NCBI RefSeq assembly: GCF_019285775.1
Contig: NZ_CP079105.1
Span: 3,790,603 to 3,854,602, forward strand
Source of the DNA: Skermania piniformis
GTDB lineage: Bacteria; Actinomycetota; Actinomycetes; Mycobacteriales; Mycobacteriaceae
Direction of reading: 5' to 3'
DNA length: 64,000 nt
Under the pieces are notes generated by a model that searched no databases, was not told where the DNA came from, and was given only the letters and a program-made list of their open reading frames with translations. The translations under genes and the position numbers were made by a program. How positions within the stretch are numbered: the first letter of the stretch is position 1; every line of letters begins with the position of its first letter. Below, piece after piece: positions 39,475 through 47,752 of this stretch.

Positions 39475-39598
39475 ATCAAGTCGGCGGGATCGGTGTTGTC
39501 GGCTCGTCCCGACTTAGAACCTAGTGACCGTTTCCGGCATCCGCCGCACCGGGAGGCCTATTCCAAGGATCTTCTCAGCTTGCCGGTCGATCGACCGG

Positions 39599-40708
39599 TC
39601 ACAGGGCCGGTGGCACGTGCGGATTCGGCACGGTCGGCGGCAGAATAGCCAGCGCCGCGACCCGGGAAACCCCGCAGACCTGCAACAAGTCCACGATTGC
39701 CGAACGCAGCTGGGCGAAGACGACGTGCGTCGACAGACCGGCGCCCGCGATCAACTCCGGCCGGGCCGCCCGGGCAACTGCGCGCAACGCGGCAGCCGCA
39801 TCGTCGCGACTCGGCCGCTCGTCCGGATCGGCGAGCAGCAGATCGCGAACCACCTCCACCGCACCGGCCAGCTGCTCGACCACATCGACCAACCTCGGGT
39901 CCAGGATCTCGTCGTCCCGGACCAGCGTCAGCGCCCGCCGCACCAACACACGGACGTTGCGCACCGCGTTGTCCAACGGGTCGACCGTGTCCGCCAATCG
40001 GACCAGCCGACGCCGAGCTCCGCCCCAGAAGAGCGGCGACACCCAACTGGACTCGCGGCCGCCTCGAATCTGCAGGCGCAGCTCGTCGATCCGGTCCTGC
40101 GTGCCCCGTATCCGGTCGAGCGCGGCACGAATCAGCGTCGGGTTCTGCTCGACGAGCCCATCGGCGGTCTGCCGCAACGCCGCACCGAGGACGTCCAGTA
40201 CATCTGCAGCAACTCGACGTGCTCGTTTCACCGGGTGGGTGGGGACCACCGCGACCACGGCAATCCCGACCAGGCCACCGACCAACGCGTCGATCATCCG
40301 ATCCGTCCCGGCGTTGCCGCCCGGCGGTAGTGCGGCGACCAGCACCGCCGAACCGGCCGCCTGGATCGCGATCACCGGGCCGCCGTCCAACGCCACCGCC
40401 GCACCCATGGCCACGGCGACGGTGAGCATGATCTGCCAGGTGCCGGACCCGATCAGGGCGATCAGCAGGTCGCCCACACCGAGCCCGACGCTCACCCCGA
40501 CGAGCAGTTCCAGCGAACGACGCACCCGGGAGCCGAGCGATACACCCAACGCGACCACCGCGGAGATCGGCGCGAAAAACGGCTCCGGATGCCGCAGCAG
40601 GTCGTGTGATACCCACCAGGCCAGGCCCGCCGCCAACGCGCACTGCAGGATCGGCACCGCCGCCGCAGCGACCCGGCCGACCGCCGAGCTCCGGCTATTC
40701 GACGCCAA
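39599..40708 (-). CDS. FUSC-family (aromatic acid exporter-like) membrane protein
   Basis: N-terminal hydrophobic helices (about residues 15-150; VPILQCALAAGLAWWVS, ISAVVALGVSLGSRVRR, GSAVLVAAL) are followed by a long cytoplasmic helical region with RSLELLVGV and RIRGTQDRIDELRLQIRG. This is the layout of FUSC/aromatic acid efflux proteins. The substrate is unknown. No ATG or GTG is suitably placed; the TTG at 40708 overlaps the DUF3151 stop by 14 bases and is my best guess, with a later GTG possible. Confidence 0.8.
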   Translation of the reverse strand: MASNSRSSAVGRVAAAAVPILQCALAAGLAWWVSHDLLRHPEPFFAPISAVVALGVSLGSRVRRSLELLVGVSVGLGVGDLLIALIGSGTWQIMLTVAVAMGAAVALDGGPVIAIQAAGSAVLVAALPPGGNAGTDRMIDALVGGLVGIAVVAVVPTHPVKRARRVAADVLDVLGAALRQTADGLVEQNPTLIRAALDRIRGTQDRIDELRLQIRGGRESSWVSPLFWGGARRRLVRLADTVDPLDNAVRNVRVLVRRALTLVRDDEILDPRLVDVVEQLAGAVEVVRDLLLADPDERPSRDDAAAALRAVARAARPELIAGAGLSTHVVFAQLRSAIVDLLQVCGVSRVAALAILPPTVPNPHVPPAL

Positions 40709-41111
40709 GTTCCGAGGCGGCGCGCGGGTCGCAGTCCTCCAGTAGGTCCAGACAGCGGGCGTACTCGTCCTGCTCGTCGATGTCGCGCGCGGCCTGGGCG
40801 AGCACGGCGACACAACGCAGGAATCCGCGATTCGGTTCGTGACCGTAGGGCACCGGACCGAAGCCTTTCCAGCCGCTGCGGCGCAGCGCATCCAGGCCAC
40901 GGTGATAGCCGGTGCGCGCGTAGGCGTAGGCGGTGATCGTCGCGCCGTCGGCGAGAGCCGCTTCGGCCAATTGGGCCCACGCCACCGATGCCGCGGGGTC
41001 GTCGGCTGCCACCTGAGCCGGATCGACGCCGTCGGCGAGCGCGGCTTCCGCTTCCGCATGTTCGGGCAGCCGGATCGGCTGGGGGCCGAGCAGATCTAGG
41101 AACGAACTCAT
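40695..41111 (-). CDS. DUF3151 protein (Rv0360c-like)
   Basis: A 138-residue cytoplasmic helical protein of unknown function found throughout actinobacteria. The conserved core WAQLAEAALADG, AYARTGYHRGLDALRRSGW and GFGPVPYGHEPNRGFLR is present. It lies between the FUSC gene and the Rv0361-like gene as in mycobacteria. Confidence 0.88.
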   Translation of the reverse strand: MSSFLDLLGPQPIRLPEHAEAEAALADGVDPAQVAADDPAASVAWAQLAEAALADGATITAYAYARTGYHRGLDALRRSGWKGFGPVPYGHEPNRGFLRCVAVLAQAARDIDEQDEYARCLDLLEDCDPRAASELGVE

Positions 41112-41190
41112 AACGTCATTCTGCCCGCACCCGGTATCGGTCGATAGGCTGCCCTACGAGTCCGACGAACGCTGCCACCGGGAGAAGAGC

Positions 41191-41994
41191 TTGTCCGACC
41201 AGAACGACGACGCGGCGACGCCACAACCGCCGAGCCGTCCCCCCGCGCCGCCCCGAACACCGAAAAAGGACGACGCGGAACGCCCCGGTGGATCGTCCGC
41301 ACGACCCACCGACACGCCGCCGGCAGCCGACCTCGACCCGCCGATCGAGACCGTTCGCACCCCGGGCGCTCGGACGCCACCCCGCCGGCCACCGGCAAAG
41401 CCGATGCGCGCCCCGCTCGTGCCACCCCCAGCGGCCGACCCGGCAGCGAGCATCGATCCGGCAGCGAGCATCGATCCGGGACCGACGCTCGACCCGGGCC
41501 CGACACCGATGCTGGCCAAGCCGCAGCGAGTGCCGGCCGCCGACCCCGCGCCCACCGGGCACACCCGGCGGCGCTGGCCCTGGCTGGTTGCGGCCGCCGT
41601 CCTGATCGCGGCTCTGGCGACCGGCGGGGTACTGGCATTGCTGCACCGCAACCAGCCGGAGACCCCGGAATCCCAGGTCGAAAAATCGATCGAAACGTTC
41701 GCCTCGGCCCTGCAGTCCGGCGACCTGGCCGAGCTCCGGGCGAGCTCGTGCGGCGCGCTACACGAGTACTACAGCGGGATCGCCGACCAGGACTTCGCCG
41801 CGGTCTACGAGGCCGTGTCGACGCAGAACACCATACCGGTGATCACCGACGTGCACGCGGTGCAGGTTTCCGGTGACACGGCGATCGCCGAGGTCACCGC
41901 GTACACGAAGGCGAGCAGCAAGGAGCGGACCACCCGCACCGTGAGCCTGACCCACGCCGAGGACGGCTGGAAGGTCTGCGACCCGCCGTCCTGA
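41191..41994 (+). CDS. Membrane-anchored protein with DUF4878-like domain (Rv0361-like)
   Basis: A disordered cytoplasmic Pro/Ala-rich N-terminus (about 1-125) with tandem DPAASI/DPGPTL repeats, one membrane helix (WPWLVAAAVLIAALATGGVL, about 130-150), and a C-terminal extracytoplasmic NTF2-like domain (about 160-267) with two cysteines (SSCGAL, WKVCDP) that could pair. The start is a TTG with GGGAGAAG upstream. Function unknown; such domains often serve as binding modules. Confidence 0.8.
   Translation: MSDQNDDAATPQPPSRPPAPPRTPKKDDAERPGGSSARPTDTPPAADLDPPIETVRTPGARTPPRRPPAKPMRAPLVPPPAADPAASIDPAASIDPGPTLDPGPTPMLAKPQRVPAADPAPTGHTRRRWPWLVAAAVLIAALATGGVLALLHRNQPETPESQVEKSIETFASALQSGDLAELRASSCGALHEYYSGIADQDFAAVYEAVSTQNTIPVITDVHAVQVSGDTAIAEVTAYTKASSKERTTRTVSLTHAEDGWKVCDPPS
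41440..41475. repeat. 18-base tandem duplication inside the Rv0361-like gene
   Basis: Two exact copies of ccggcagcgagcatcgat in frame, adding six residues to the disordered N-terminal part; a recent slippage event. Confidence 0.75.
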
Positions 41995-42005
41995 CGGTAC
42001 CGAGT

Positions 42006-42033
42006 CGGTCGGTCAGCTCCCGCTGACCGACCG
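42006..42033. terminator. Bidirectional hairpin between the Rv0361-like gene and fba
   Basis: Inverted repeat CGGTCGGTCAG-CTCCCG-CTGACCGACCG, 11-base arms and a 6-base loop, spanning the fba stop codon in the gap between convergent genes. Confidence 0.65.
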
Positions 42034-43050
42034 GCCGGCCGAATGCAGGTCGGTGCAGGCCTCGACGACCCGGGCCGACATGTTCGCCTCGGCCGACTTG
42101 AGGTAACTGCGGGGGTCGTAGGCTTTTTTGTTGCCGACCTCACCGTCGACCTTGAGCACCCCGTCGTAGTTGCTGAACATGTGTCCCGCGATCGGCCGGG
42201 TGAAGGCGTACTGGGTGTCGGTGTCCACGTTCATCTTCACCACGCCGTACTTCAGGCTGTCCTCGATCTCCGACTTCAGCGAGCCGGAACCGCCGTGGAA
42301 GACGAAATCGAACGGCTGCGCGTCCGCGGGCAGGCCGAGTCGCGCCGCAGCCACCCGCTGCCCCTCCGCGAGCACCTCCGGCTTCAGCACGACGTTGCCC
42401 GGCTTGTACACGCCGTGCACATTGCCGAAAGTTGCGGCCAGCAGGTAACGACCCCGATCACCGCCGCCCAACGCGTCGACGGTCTTCTCGAAATCCTCGA
42501 CGCTGGTGTAGAGCTTGTCGTCGATCTCGGCTTCGATACCGTCCTCTTCGCCACCGACCACGCCGATCTCCAGCTCGAGCACGATCCGGGCGGCCGTGGC
42601 CGCAGCCAACAACTCCTGGGCAATCGCCAGATTCTCGTCGATCGGAATCGCCGAGCCGTCCCACATGTGCGACTGGAACAGCGGTTCCCGCCCGGCCGCC
42701 ACCCGCTCGGCGGACAACGCCAGCAACGGGCGCACGTAACTGTCCAACTTGTCCTTGGGGCAGTGATCGGTGTGCAGCGCGATGGTGACCGGGTACCTGG
42801 CCGCGACCACGCCGGCGAACTCGGCCAGCGCAACCGCACCGGTGACCATGTCCTTCACTCCCAGGCCGGAACCGAACTCGGCACCGCCGGTGGAGAACTG
42901 GATGATGCCGTCGCTGCCGGCGTCGGCGAAGCCCTTGATCGCCGCGTTGATCGTTTCCGATGACGTGCAGTTGATGGCAGGGAAGGCGAACGAATGCTCC
43001 TTGGCGTTCGCAAGCATCTCGGCGTAGACCTCGGGAGTGGCGATCGGCAC
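42013..43050 (-). CDS. fba: Class II fructose-bisphosphate aldolase
   Basis: Zinc-dependent glycolytic/gluconeogenic aldolase, essential in mycobacteria. The 345 residues have the zinc-binding HTDHCPKD, SHMWDGSA, the active-site GGSGS near FVFHGGSGSL, and NVDTDTQYAFTR. Length matches M. tuberculosis Fba (Rv0363c). It diverges from the DedA genes. Confidence 0.97.
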   Translation of the reverse strand: MPIATPEVYAEMLANAKEHSFAFPAINCTSSETINAAIKGFADAGSDGIIQFSTGGAEFGSGLGVKDMVTGAVALAEFAGVVAARYPVTIALHTDHCPKDKLDSYVRPLLALSAERVAAGREPLFQSHMWDGSAIPIDENLAIAQELLAAATAARIVLELEIGVVGGEEDGIEAEIDDKLYTSVEDFEKTVDALGGGDRGRYLLAATFGNVHGVYKPGNVVLKPEVLAEGQRVAAARLGLPADAQPFDFVFHGGSGSLKSEIEDSLKYGVVKMNVDTDTQYAFTRPIAGHMFSNYDGVLKVDGEVGNKKAYDPRSYLKSAEANMSARVVEACTDLHSAGRSVSGS

Positions 43051-43160
43051 CGATGAACCTCCATGTAGGAACCGGGGGGACGTGCCTATACCCTAGCCGC
43101 CGCCGCACCGGGACGAGCCGAGAAGTGGCCGCCGGCGGCAACGTCGGTAGGCTGTCCGGC

Positions 43161-43874
43161 GTGACTGTGCTGGCTGCGACCGAGACCGTGACCAACCTCG
43201 CACTACTGCCGCAATGGCTCGATCCGATGTACCTGCTGACCGAATCCTGGCTGCGCAACACCGTATTGCCGGCGATCCTGGTCATCGTCTTCATCGAGAC
43301 CGGATTGTTGTTCCCGTTGCTGCCGGGCGATTCGCTGCTGTTCACCGGCGGCCTGCTCGCGGCGCAGGCGAATCCGCCGGTGAACATCTGGGTGCTGCTG
43401 ATCTGCGTTCCGCTCGCGGCGATCGCCGGCGATCAGTCGTCGTACTGGATCGGTCGCACGATCGGTCCAGCGCTGTTCGACAGGCCGGATTCACGCTTTT
43501 TCAAGCAGGAGTACGTGACGACCTCACACGAGTTCTTCGAGAAGCACGGCCCCAAGACGATCATCTTGGCCCGGTTCGTGCCGATCGCCCGCACGTTCTC
43601 GCCGGTGCTGGCCGGGGTGTCGAAGATGCATTACCCGAGGTTCATCGCCTACGACATCGTCGGCGGCATCCTGTGGGGCGCCGGCGTGACCGCCTGCGGC
43701 TACTTCCTCGGCAATATCGCGTTCATCCGCGACCACGTCGAGGCGATCTTCCTGCTGATCGTGCTGGTATCGATCCTGCCGGGGATCATCGAGATCAGCA
43801 AGCGGTCGGTCCGGTCCCGTCGTTCGGCCGCCGACCAGCCCGAGCGCGCCCACGTGGATCACCCCGCCGGGTAA
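43161..43874 (+). CDS. DedA-family membrane protein (first copy)
   Basis: DedA/VTT-domain protein; relatives flip undecaprenyl phosphate or other lipids, or maintain membrane potential. Hydrophobic helices flank the family motif GDSLLFTGG, then GRTIGPALF, FARFVPIART-type ARFVPIARTF and GAGVTACGYFLG. The GTG start at 43161 gives 237 residues. It is followed after four bases by a second DedA gene. Confidence 0.9.
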   Translation: MTVLAATETVTNLALLPQWLDPMYLLTESWLRNTVLPAILVIVFIETGLLFPLLPGDSLLFTGGLLAAQANPPVNIWVLLICVPLAAIAGDQSSYWIGRTIGPALFDRPDSRFFKQEYVTTSHEFFEKHGPKTIILARFVPIARTFSPVLAGVSKMHYPRFIAYDIVGGILWGAGVTACGYFLGNIAFIRDHVEAIFLLIVLVSILPGIIEISKRSVRSRRSAADQPERAHVDHPAG

Positions 43875-43878
43875 GCGA

Positions 43879-44535
43879 ATGGACATCGTCACCGGTGGTT
43901 TACAGGCACTCGAATCGGCCGGACCGACGGCGGTCTGGCTGGTGGTCGTCACGTTCGTGTTCCTGGAGTGCGCGGTCATCATCGGCTTGTTCCTGCCCGG
44001 CGATTCCCTGCTGATCACCGCGGGCGTGGTGTTGGCGAGCGCGCCGGCCGGCGAACATCATCTGTGGGCGCTGTCGCTGTCCACGATCGCGGCCGCGGTC
44101 GTCGGCAACCAGGTCGGCTACGTGCTCGGCCGGCGGACCGGCTCCCGGCTGGTCACCCGGCCCGGTGGTCGATATCTGACCCCGGAGAATCTGCACCGGG
44201 TCAAGCTGATGGTGGAACGGCACGGATTCTGGGCGGTGCTGATCGCACGGTGGATTCCGTGGGTGCGCACACTGTGTCCGATGGTGGCCGGGGCGGCCGA
44301 GATGAACCACCGCAGCTACACCGTAGCGAGCACGATCGGCGCGGTGATCTGGGCGCCGGTGCTGCTGCACATCGGGTTTCACGCGGGCGGCTGGATCAAC
44401 CGGGTGGACTGGCTGATGCCGGTGGTGATCGGCGGGCTCACCGCGATGCTGCTGATCGGCACCGCGATCGGCCTGCGCCGCTACCGGCAGGAGATGTCGC
44501 GCTGCGCCGAGGAGATCCCGGTCGCCGAGGTGTGA
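43879..44535 (+). CDS. DedA-family membrane protein (second copy)
   Basis: A paralogue of the gene just before it, 218 residues, with GLFLPGDSLLITAG, GYVLGRRTG and ARWIPWVRTLCP. The four-base gap implies cotranslation, so the pair may act together or on different lipids. Convergent with the GH76 gene. Confidence 0.9.
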   Translation: MDIVTGGLQALESAGPTAVWLVVVTFVFLECAVIIGLFLPGDSLLITAGVVLASAPAGEHHLWALSLSTIAAAVVGNQVGYVLGRRTGSRLVTRPGGRYLTPENLHRVKLMVERHGFWAVLIARWIPWVRTLCPMVAGAAEMNHRSYTVASTIGAVIWAPVLLHIGFHAGGWINRVDWLMPVVIGGLTAMLLIGTAIGLRRYRQEMSRCAEEIPVAEV

Positions 44536-44566
44536 GCCGACCGCCGGGGCGGGCAACCGGCCGGGT

Positions 44567-45703
44567 TCAAAAGCCGGCGCCGGCCACCCGGTGCGCCGCC
44601 TCCATCAGCATCCACCCGCTGAGCTGCACGGACAGGTCACGCTCGGCGATCTGCGAGGAGCGCACCGTGCCGCGGCGGAACGCGGCGATCGAGCCGTCCA
44701 GGCCGGCCAGTTGCGCCGGGTCGGTCCAGCGGGAACCGAACAACGGCAGGCCGTCCACCTCCAGCCGGTTCGCCCAGGCCGCCTCGGCGGAGGTCAGCAC
44801 GATGGACGCCGCACCCGCCCGGGCTCGCAGGTCTTCGTCCCGGTCACCCGGCAAGGCGACCGCGACCACACCGAGCTGGCGCGCCAGAATCCCGCTGAAC
44901 AAGCCGCCGTCGCCGCCGCCGCCGCGGTTGACCACCCCGCGATCGGTGAGGTGTTCGTCGACCGCACGGATCAGCCGGTGTACCCGCTGGGCATGCCGCG
45001 GCGCACCGTCTCGAATGGCCAACTCGGTCTCCAGCCCCAGCGTGACCCCCTGGCAGTAAGTATAGATCTCCCGGTCCAGCGCATCCGGGCCGCGCATCGG
45101 GCGCGTCCCGTCGAAGATCAGGCCGGTTTCGGGATCCCGCAGGGTGCCGTCGATCCAGTCCGCCATCTGCACCGCCCGATCGAGCTTCCCGGTTCGGGCG
45201 AGCAGGATGCCGGCCGGGCCGTTGGCCGGGGTGTTGTAGAAGTCCGACCCGACACACCACGGAATCCCACCGCCTCGATCGGGCGCCCACGCGTCGTAGA
45301 GCACCCCGGTGAGGATGTCGATCGCGCCCTGATTCTGTACCTGATGCAACCGCTGTGCCCGCTCCAACGCCAGCCCGAGCCAGGCCATGTCGTCGTAGTA
45401 GCTGTTGGTCCAGCCCCGCAGATTGCGAATCCGGTGGGCCCGGATGAGCCGGACCAGCCGGGTCCGCCGCACCCCGGTCGCCCCGCGGCGCGAGGCGTCG
45501 ACAACACAGTCGATCAGGTGCGCCTGCCACCAGTAATGCCAGGTCAGGAACAGCCGTTCGCGGCGGACCGACGGCCAACCGACCACCGCCAGCCGAGTGC
45601 CGGGCAACTCCCACAGCCGGGTCAGATGGCGGGCGGTGATCGCCGCTTCGGCCGCGTCGGCACGCTCGGCCCAGAGGTCGACGGTAGGGGAAACAGCAGG
45701 CAT
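44567..45703 (-). CDS. Glycoside hydrolase family 76 protein (alpha-1,6-mannanase-like; Rv0365c-like)
   Basis: An alpha/alpha toroid glycosidase. The catalytic aspartate pair of GH76 is seen in NSYYDDMAWLGLAL (about residue 110), and YTYCQGVTLGLE and FKGIFAR-like FSGILARQL also fit. M. tuberculosis has a related gene (Rv0365c) in this place. No signal peptide is evident from the ATG at 45703, so it may be cytoplasmic; a mannan or mannoside role is inference. Confidence 0.85.
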   Translation of the reverse strand: MPAVSPTVDLWAERADAAEAAITARHLTRLWELPGTRLAVVGWPSVRRERLFLTWHYWWQAHLIDCVVDASRRGATGVRRTRLVRLIRAHRIRNLRGWTNSYYDDMAWLGLALERAQRLHQVQNQGAIDILTGVLYDAWAPDRGGGIPWCVGSDFYNTPANGPAGILLARTGKLDRAVQMADWIDGTLRDPETGLIFDGTRPMRGPDALDREIYTYCQGVTLGLETELAIRDGAPRHAQRVHRLIRAVDEHLTDRGVVNRGGGGDGGLFSGILARQLGVVAVALPGDRDEDLRARAGAASIVLTSAEAAWANRLEVDGLPLFGSRWTDPAQLAGLDGSIAAFRRGTVRSSQIAERDLSVQLSGWMLMEAAHRVAGAGF

Positions 45704-45752
45704 GGTCCGATCCTGCCCAATCGATTCCGGATGTGCTACCGCGCGGCGGTCA

Positions 45753-46409
45753 TTACCAGGCCGCATCCAGGTCCGCGTGCTGGCGAACCCAGGTATGCAT
45801 CGCGATGCCCGCGGCGACCCCCGCGTTGATGCTGCGGGTGGAGCCGAACTGCGCGATGGACACGGTCAGCCCGGCCACCGCCCGGGCCGCGTCGCTCACT
45901 CCCGGCCCCTCCTGGCCGAACAGCAGCAGGCTGGCACGCGGCAGCCGCACCGTCTCCAGCGGAACCGAACCGGGCACGTTGTCCACCGCGACCACCGTCA
46001 ACCCGCCGGCGCGGGCGTACTCGGCGAGCGCCGCCAGGTCGGGATGGTGGTGGACATGCTGGTAACGGTCGGTGACCATGGCGCCGCGCCGATTCCAGCG
46101 CCGCCGCCCGACGATGTGCACCGCGGCCGCGGCAAACGCGTTGGCGGTACGGACCACGGTGCCGATGTTGGCGTCGTGCGCGAAGTTCTCGATCGCGACG
46201 TGGAACGGGTGCCGCCGAGCGTCCAGGTCGGCGACGATCGCCGCCCGAGACCAGTACCGATAGCGATCGACGACGTTGCGCCGGTCGCCCGCGGCGAGCA
46301 GCTCCGGGTCGTAGCGCGGATCGTCCGGCGCCGCGTCGTGCTCGTCCGCCCACGGACCGACGCCGTAGCTGGGCTCGCCCCACTCGGTGGGCCCTGGTTC
46401 GGCGGTCAC
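45753..46409 (-). CDS. SpoU/TrmH-family RNA 2'-O-methyltransferase
   Basis: A SPOUT-fold methyltransferase; the three motifs are seen: NIGTVVRTANAF, LLLFGQEGPGVSD and IAQFGSTRSINAGVAAGIAM. It is likely to act on tRNA or rRNA, with the target unknown. The GTG at 46409 gives 218 residues with a disordered acidic N-terminus. It corresponds to Rv0380c and lies 23 bases downstream of the amine-oxidase pair, so may be read through from it. Confidence 0.93.
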   Translation of the reverse strand: MTAEPGPTEWGEPSYGVGPWADEHDAAPDDPRYDPELLAAGDRRNVVDRYRYWSRAAIVADLDARRHPFHVAIENFAHDANIGTVVRTANAFAAAAVHIVGRRRWNRRGAMVTDRYQHVHHHPDLAALAEYARAGGLTVVAVDNVPGSVPLETVRLPRASLLLFGQEGPGVSDAARAVAGLTVSIAQFGSTRSINAGVAAGIAMHTWVRQHADLDAAW

Positions 46410-46432
46410 GACCGGCAGCGTAGTTCGCCGGT

Positions 46433-47752
46433 TCAGGTTCGGCCGAGAGCCACCCGGACCTCCTCGGCCACCCGCTGACCGGATTCGATCGCACCTTCGA
46501 TATAGCCGGCATGCTCGGCGGCGGTTTCGGTGCCGGCCCAGTGGATCGGGCCGACCCGATCGTGCGGCACCGGCAGGGTGCGACCGGCGGCAGTTCCCGG
46601 GTTCGGCAGCACGCTGTACCCGCCGCCGACGTACCGGTCGAGGTGCCAGGACTTCTCGTGCCAACCGACCGGTCGATCGACGTCCGCGCCGAGCCGACCG
46701 GCCAGCCGGCCGAGCAACTGCTGCCGCCGTTGCGCCGACGACAGCGAATCCAGCGTTCGCGCTTCCGGACCGGCGACGAGCAGACACAGGTGGCCCGGAC
46801 CGTTCGGTGGCGAGGTGTCGAACACCACCGCCCCCGGCTCGTCGAGCAGGATGACCTCGGCATGCTTGCGGCGGTCCCGCCAGAACGGCCGCTCGTAGAC
46901 GGCGATCGCCTTGTACACCGTGCCCATGTGGGTGTTCTCGATCAGCTGGGCGCGCGCCGCCGGGAGCGGCGGCGTGAACGTGATCGAGGCGGCCATCGGC
47001 GGCGGCACGGTGACGACGACCAGGTCGGCCCGGACGACCCGGTCGGGCGTACGGACCCACACACCGTCGGTGTCGTAGTGCAGCTCGGTGACCCGCTGGG
47101 CGGTGCGCACCCGGGGTCCGAGTTCCGCAGCCAGGCGATCGGTCAGCGTGCCGGCGCCTTCGACGACGAGGCGCTCCTGCGCGCCGCCCTTGGTCCGCAC
47201 CATGCCGATGAGCCCGGCCTGATATCGGATCATGTCGCCGAACGCGGCCATCGGGTAGACGTCGGGGTCGGCGCAGGTCGTCGTCGTGACCATCACCTCG
47301 AGCGCACGCCGGGTGGTGCCGGACCGGACCCGCCGATCGAGCCAGTCCCGCACCGAACCGGATGTCCAGGTCGACGGATTCCGCTTGCGCCGGGCGGCCA
47401 GCTCCCACCGCAGGAGCACCACGTTTGCCGCGAACAACGGCAGACTCGACGCCGCGATGCGCCGCTGTCCGCGGATGACCTCCGGCAACCTCGGGGTGTT
47501 CATCGGGAACAACGTCGTCCCCAGCTCGGCGGCGAGCGCCTCGAACCGGTGGTGCCCGTGACCCACCCACTGACCGCCCAGATCCAGTCGCGAGCCGAGC
47601 ACGGAGGTCTCGGCCGACATCCGCCCGCCGACGCGATCGGCGGCGTCGAGCACGATGACGTCGATGCCCCCGCGATGGAGCGCACGCGCGGCGATCAAGC
47701 CGGACATTCCGGCGCCCACGACCACCACGGTGGCCGACTCCGTCCCGGTCAC
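46433..47752 (-). CDS. FAD-dependent amine oxidase (first of a pair)
   Basis: A flavin monoamine oxidase-type enzyme of 439 residues. The FAD Rossmann motif VVVVGAGMSGLIAARAL opens the protein, followed by DRVGGRM and GGQWVGHGHH; the C-terminal FAD motif is WAGTETAAEHAGYIEGAI. The substrate amine is unknown. The GTG overlaps the stop of the upstream paralogue by four bases, so both are made together and are probably controlled by the divergent TetR. Confidence 0.9.
   Translation of the reverse strand: MTGTESATVVVVGAGMSGLIAARALHRGGIDVIVLDAADRVGGRMSAETSVLGSRLDLGGQWVGHGHHRFEALAAELGTTLFPMNTPRLPEVIRGQRRIAASSLPLFAANVVLLRWELAARRKRNPSTWTSGSVRDWLDRRVRSGTTRRALEVMVTTTTCADPDVYPMAAFGDMIRYQAGLIGMVRTKGGAQERLVVEGAGTLTDRLAAELGPRVRTAQRVTELHYDTDGVWVRTPDRVVRADLVVVTVPPPMAASITFTPPLPAARAQLIENTHMGTVYKAIAVYERPFWRDRRKHAEVILLDEPGAVVFDTSPPNGPGHLCLLVAGPEARTLDSLSSAQRRQQLLGRLAGRLGADVDRPVGWHEKSWHLDRYVGGGYSVLPNPGTAAGRTLPVPHDRVGPIHWAGTETAAEHAGYIEGAIESGQRVAEEVRVALGRT

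Larger units (their letters stand above)
39320..39598. other. Intergenic region upstream of the chorismate mutase-like gene
   Basis: No coding signal seen. It contains two hairpins (39351-39374 and 39435-39474). The first lies close upstream of the chorismate mutase-like gene and could be an operator; the second looks like the terminator of the FUSC gene. A search for a tRNA-like fold by eye was negative. Confidence 0.6.

Noticed and set aside
39320-39598. tRNA or small RNA gene
   Set aside because: Two hairpins are present but no cloverleaf or CCA/T-loop sequence; they fit a terminator and a possible operator.
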